DNA of 64,000 bases from Ulvibacterium sp965228935. Lineage in GTDB: Bacteria > Bacteroidota > Bacteroidia > Flavobacteriales > Flavobacteriaceae. Shown here one piece after another: positions 61,684 through 64,000 of the stretch (position 1 is the first letter of the stretch; each line of letters starts with the position of its first letter). Below the pieces are notes generated by a model. That model was not told where the DNA came from, ran no database searches, and saw only the letters and a list, made by a program, of their open reading frames with translations. The translations under genes and the position numbers were made by a program. The stretch is taken from positions 1,550,001 through 1,614,000 of the forward strand of contig NZ_OZ245846.1 in the NCBI RefSeq assembly GCF_965228935.1, written 5' to 3'.

Positions 61684-61847
61684 ACTATTTGTATACGAAC
61701 CAAATCTTTCTTTTTCCCGAAATCGAAAATCTACCAACCTTAATGGATAATGTGAAGATTATACAGAAAGTTGGGTAGAAAGTACAATGCTATGTGGAAT
61801 TTGGCTTTTTGGAACGTAATTTTAGAAACATCGAACAAATACGCCTC

Positions 61848-61979
61848 ATGGATATGAAAACCGAGATTATAAAAGTAGTGACCTTTCTATGTATGTTCCT
61901 GGTCTTGGGTCTGCAGTCCTTATTACATGGAAGTTGGACCGTAAAGGAACCAAAACCGGTGGAAGCCAAAAACAAATAG
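61848..61979 (+). CDS. 43-residue single-pass membrane peptide
   Basis: Starts MDMKTEIIKVVTFLCM (an ATG two codons later is also possible) and ends KPVEAKNK, with one hydrophobic helix (about 8-27) and a polar Lys/Pro tail. TAATTTTA, one mismatch from TAnnTTTG, lies just upstream. Function unknown. A longer frame from 61794 adds 18 residues with weaker protein character. Confidence 0.4.
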   Translation: MDMKTEIIKVVTFLCMFLVLGLQSLLHGSWTVKEPKPVEAKNK

Positions 61980-62064
61980 GTAAATCCATCCTCGCCAATT
62001 AATAAGTTTGGCATGCTTGTTTGGTCAAAAACAGGTGTTTGAATTAGTTTTGTATGTGTCTCTA

Positions 62065-62128
62065 GGTCCGCTGACCCTTTGAGCCAGTCCGCCGATAGCG
62101 GATGAAGGAGCTAAGGGGTCAGCGGGCC
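62065..62128. repeat. long imperfect hairpin, REP-like, before the ALDH gene end
   Basis: The outer arms GGTCCGCTGACCC and GGGTCAGCGGGCC pair almost fully, with an inner stem GTCCGC/GCGGAT, over 64 bp. It lies 69 bp beyond the ALDH stop and can act as a terminator for it or for the short plus-strand gene before it. Its GC content is far above the surroundings. Confidence 0.6.
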
Positions 62129-62197
62129 TTTCTTTTTACAAATCGAATGGTATACCTTGTACTCCCGCTAACAATAGAGCAAGAGGATTGCACACTT

Positions 62198-63751
62198 TTA
62201 TAGGTTAAATGTTATTCCTTGGGCCAACGGTAGTTGATCGGAGAAATTAATGGTATTTGTTTGCCTGCGCATATAGACTTTCCAGGCATCCGAACCACTT
62301 TCCCGGCCACCTCCGGTCTCTTTCTCACCTCCAAAAGCACCGCCGATCTCGGCGCCAGAGGTACCAATATTCACATTGGCAATACCACAATCGCTTCCCG
62401 CTGCGGAGAGAAACTTTTCGGCTTCCCGTAGATTGTTGGTCATTATTGCGGATGAAAGCCCCTGTACCACACCGTTCTGAATGGCTATGGCATTTTCCAC
62501 ATCCCCGGAATATTTTAGCAAATACAAAATTGGCGCAAAGGTCTCATGCTGAACGATTTCGAAATCATTCTTGGCCTCGGCAATGGCCGGTTTTACATAA
62601 CAGCTACTTTCATACCCTTCGCCTTCGAGAACACCCCCGCTTACTATCAACTTTCCACCTTCCGCAACAACCTGCTCCAAGGCCTTTTGGTACATTTCCA
62701 CTGCATCGGTATCGATCAATGGGCCCACGTGGTTATTCTGGTCCAAAGGATTTCCGATACGTAGTTGTTGGTAAGCATCCACTACCGCATTTTTTACTTG
62801 GTCATAAATTGATTCATGAACAATTAATCTTCGGGTAGAAGTACACCGTTGCCCACAGGTTCCTACGGCTCCAAATACCGCTCCGATGACGGTCATTTTT
62901 ACATCGGCATCCGGTGTAACGATAATGGCATTGTTTCCTCCGAGTTCCAAGAGCGATTTTCCCAGCCTTGCCGCAACGGCTTGAGCCACGATCTTACCCA
63001 TCCGAATGGATCCCGTAGCAGAAATCAAAGGGACTCTTTTATCGGTTGTGATGAACTCTCCTACTTTATAGTCCCCGTTGATCAAACAGGAAATCCCTTC
63101 AGGTAAATTATTCTCCCGGAGTACTTCTGCGATGATATTTTGACAGGCAACGCCACATAAAGGTGTTTTTTCGGAAGGCTTCCAAATGCATACATCCCCG
63201 CAGACCCAAGCCAAGGCCGTGTTCCAGGCCCAAACGGCGACGGGGAAATTAAAGGCGGAAATAATACCCACCACACCCAACGGATGGTATTGCTCATACA
63301 TGCGATGCCCCGGACGTTCCGAATGCATGGTAAGGCCATGCAATTGTCTGGAAAGTCCAACCGCAAAATCGCAGATGTCTATCATTTCTTGGACCTCGCC
63401 CAGGCCTTCCTGATAGCTTTTACCCATTTCATAGGATACCAATTTTCCCAAGGGTTCTTTTAGTTGTCGTAGCTTTTCACCAAATTGGCGAACAATTTCC
63501 CCACGTTGCGGGGCCGGGGTTTGGCGCCAAGATGTAAAGGCTATTTCGGCAGTGTTTATGACTTTTTCATAATCCTCCTGGGTAGTGCTCGTTACACTTC
63601 CAATTAACATGCCATCGACGGGGGAATGGGATGCTATATTATCGCCCGAGCCGAAATTATCCGAACCGGTTGAGGTTCCCCTATTTATCTCCCGGATACC
63701 CAATTCGTCCAAGGCTTTTTGTATTCCAAAATCGGTTGCAACTACAGACAT
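62198..63751 (-). CDS. aldehyde dehydrogenase, ALDH7/aminoadipate-semialdehyde type
   Basis: The 517-residue NAD(P)-dependent enzyme has the cofactor region IISAFNFPVAVWAWN and WKPSEKTPL, the catalytic Glu in LLELGGNNAIIV, and the nucleophile Cys in GTCGQRCTSTRRL (about residue 301). The pattern NFPVAVWAWN with HPLGVVGIIS is that of antiquitin-type ALDH7 enzymes, which oxidise alpha-aminoadipate semialdehyde (lysine catabolism). A -7 box (63790-63797) is 38 bp upstream of the ATG. Confidence 0.93.
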   Translation of the reverse strand: MSVVATDFGIQKALDELGIREINRGTSTGSDNFGSGDNIASHSPVDGMLIGSVTSTTQEDYEKVINTAEIAFTSWRQTPAPQRGEIVRQFGEKLRQLKEPLGKLVSYEMGKSYQEGLGEVQEMIDICDFAVGLSRQLHGLTMHSERPGHRMYEQYHPLGVVGIISAFNFPVAVWAWNTALAWVCGDVCIWKPSEKTPLCGVACQNIIAEVLRENNLPEGISCLINGDYKVGEFITTDKRVPLISATGSIRMGKIVAQAVAARLGKSLLELGGNNAIIVTPDADVKMTVIGAVFGAVGTCGQRCTSTRRLIVHESIYDQVKNAVVDAYQQLRIGNPLDQNNHVGPLIDTDAVEMYQKALEQVVAEGGKLIVSGGVLEGEGYESSCYVKPAIAEAKNDFEIVQHETFAPILYLLKYSGDVENAIAIQNGVVQGLSSAIMTNNLREAEKFLSAAGSDCGIANVNIGTSGAEIGGAFGGEKETGGGRESGSDAWKVYMRRQTNTINFSDQLPLAQGITFNL

Positions 63752-63789
63752 TTTTATAACTTTTTAAGAATGAATTGTTAGAATTTTGA

Positions 63790-63797
63790 CAAAGCTA
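63790..63797 (-). promoter_or_regulatory. candidate -7 box for the ALDH gene
   Basis: TAGCTTTG on the minus strand matches TAnnTTTG exactly, 38 bp before the ALDH start codon. No TTG is seen at -33. Confidence 0.45.
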
Positions 63798-63849
63798 CGA
63801 ATATTAACCGTTTTCCTATCCTGGAAGGGACTAATGTTGTTAATCCCTT

Positions 63850-64000
63850 TTATTTTAATAGAATCAGAAGAATTGCTACCAAAGCTGGAAGCGCCTGTAC
63901 GAAGAATATTTTCTTATCGGCTGTTAACGCGCCATAGATTCCAGCTATGGAAACACACCCGAGAAAAAATAGGGAAATATAATCTACCCAAATCCTATCT
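63850..64000 (-). CDS. membrane protein, C-terminal part (runs off right edge)
   Basis: Only the last 49 codons are present, entering from beyond base 64000. They read ...DRIWVDYISLFFLG, CVSIAGIYGALTADKK, and then a hydrophobic end, LVAILLILLK. Two membrane helices are visible with a short AD-KK loop. Too little remains to name the family; it lies directly upstream of the ALDH gene on the same strand, 100 bp from its start. Confidence 0.6.
   Translation of the reverse strand, partial: DRIWVDYISLFFLGCVSIAGIYGALTADKKIFFVQALPALVAILLILLK

Larger units (their letters stand above)
61355..61847. other. 493-bp stretch without protein genes; two stable hairpins
   Basis: No open frame of protein character is seen. 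The stretch contains the hairpins at 61566-61610 and 61646-61683, described separately, and AT-rich sequence upstream of them. It could contain a small RNA gene. Confidence 0.4.

Overview
The window is chromosomal DNA of a member of the Bacteroidota, most likely a marine Flavobacteriaceae. The evidence is the conserved block purN-acpP-fabF-rnc-(IPExxxVDY gene)-pyk, a full moxR/Bat operon, GH92 glycosidases, several upstream sequences that fit the Bacteroidota promoter (-7 TAnnTTTG, -33 TTG), and mostly A-rich upstream regions in place of Shine-Dalgarno sites. The genus cannot be fixed from the sequence alone. No rRNA, tRNA, CRISPR array, phage or insertion sequence was seen. Both ends cut through genes: a UvrD/AddA-type helicase on the left and a small membrane protein on the right.

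Layout. 1-11.5 kb is housekeeping: helicase fragment, superoxide dismutase, a gene-free stretch of about 1.1 kb with a five-copy tandem array, then pfkB-purF, rnhA-purN, acpP, fabF, rnc, an IPExxxVDY protein and pyk. 11.5-17.1 kb is a patchwork of sensors and stress genes: a LOV-like PAS protein without the photoactive cysteine, an AraC regulator, an AhpD-like protein, a cupredoxin-like protein, an SDR/TetR pair with matching operators, and DNA polymerase IV. 17.2-27.8 kb is a mannoside-utilisation cluster: mannose-6-phosphate isomerase fused to an extra N-terminal domain, two GH92 alpha-mannosidases, a six-hairpin-type glycosidase lipoprotein, a GntR/UTRA regulator and a ROK kinase. Together these can release mannose, phosphorylate it and isomerise it to fructose-6-phosphate; no SusC/SusD transporter lies in the window. 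27.9-36.9 kb holds a CYTH protein, a YCII lipoprotein, pheS, and an anion/inorganic-carbon set of three SulP transporters, a beta-carbonic anhydrase and a universal stress protein.

36.9-46.5 kb is one long minus-strand operon: moxR, DUF58, a hybrid BatD-like membrane protein, batA, batB, batC, batD, batE and a small secreted protein. 46.6-53.4 kb has an aldo/keto reductase, an SDR, an AlbA_2/Schlafen-like protein, a serine hydrolase with TPRs, an ECF sigma factor with a membrane partner, and a fructokinase-like PfkB. 53.6-64 kb has the B12-dependent ribonucleotide reductase, an SPFH/zinc-ribbon/phosphatase cluster, an acyl-ACP desaturase, a membrane-tethered helix-hairpin-helix protein, two very short membrane peptides, and an ALDH7-type aldehyde dehydrogenase.

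The most unusual element is the array at 1.7-2.6 kb: five near-identical cores of about 37 nt, each with a Bacteroidota -7-like box on one side and an intrinsic-terminator hairpin on the other, spaced about 200 bp apart. The stems keep pairing where their sequence changes. It reads as a tandem family of small-RNA genes on the minus strand and is the best candidate here for something undescribed.
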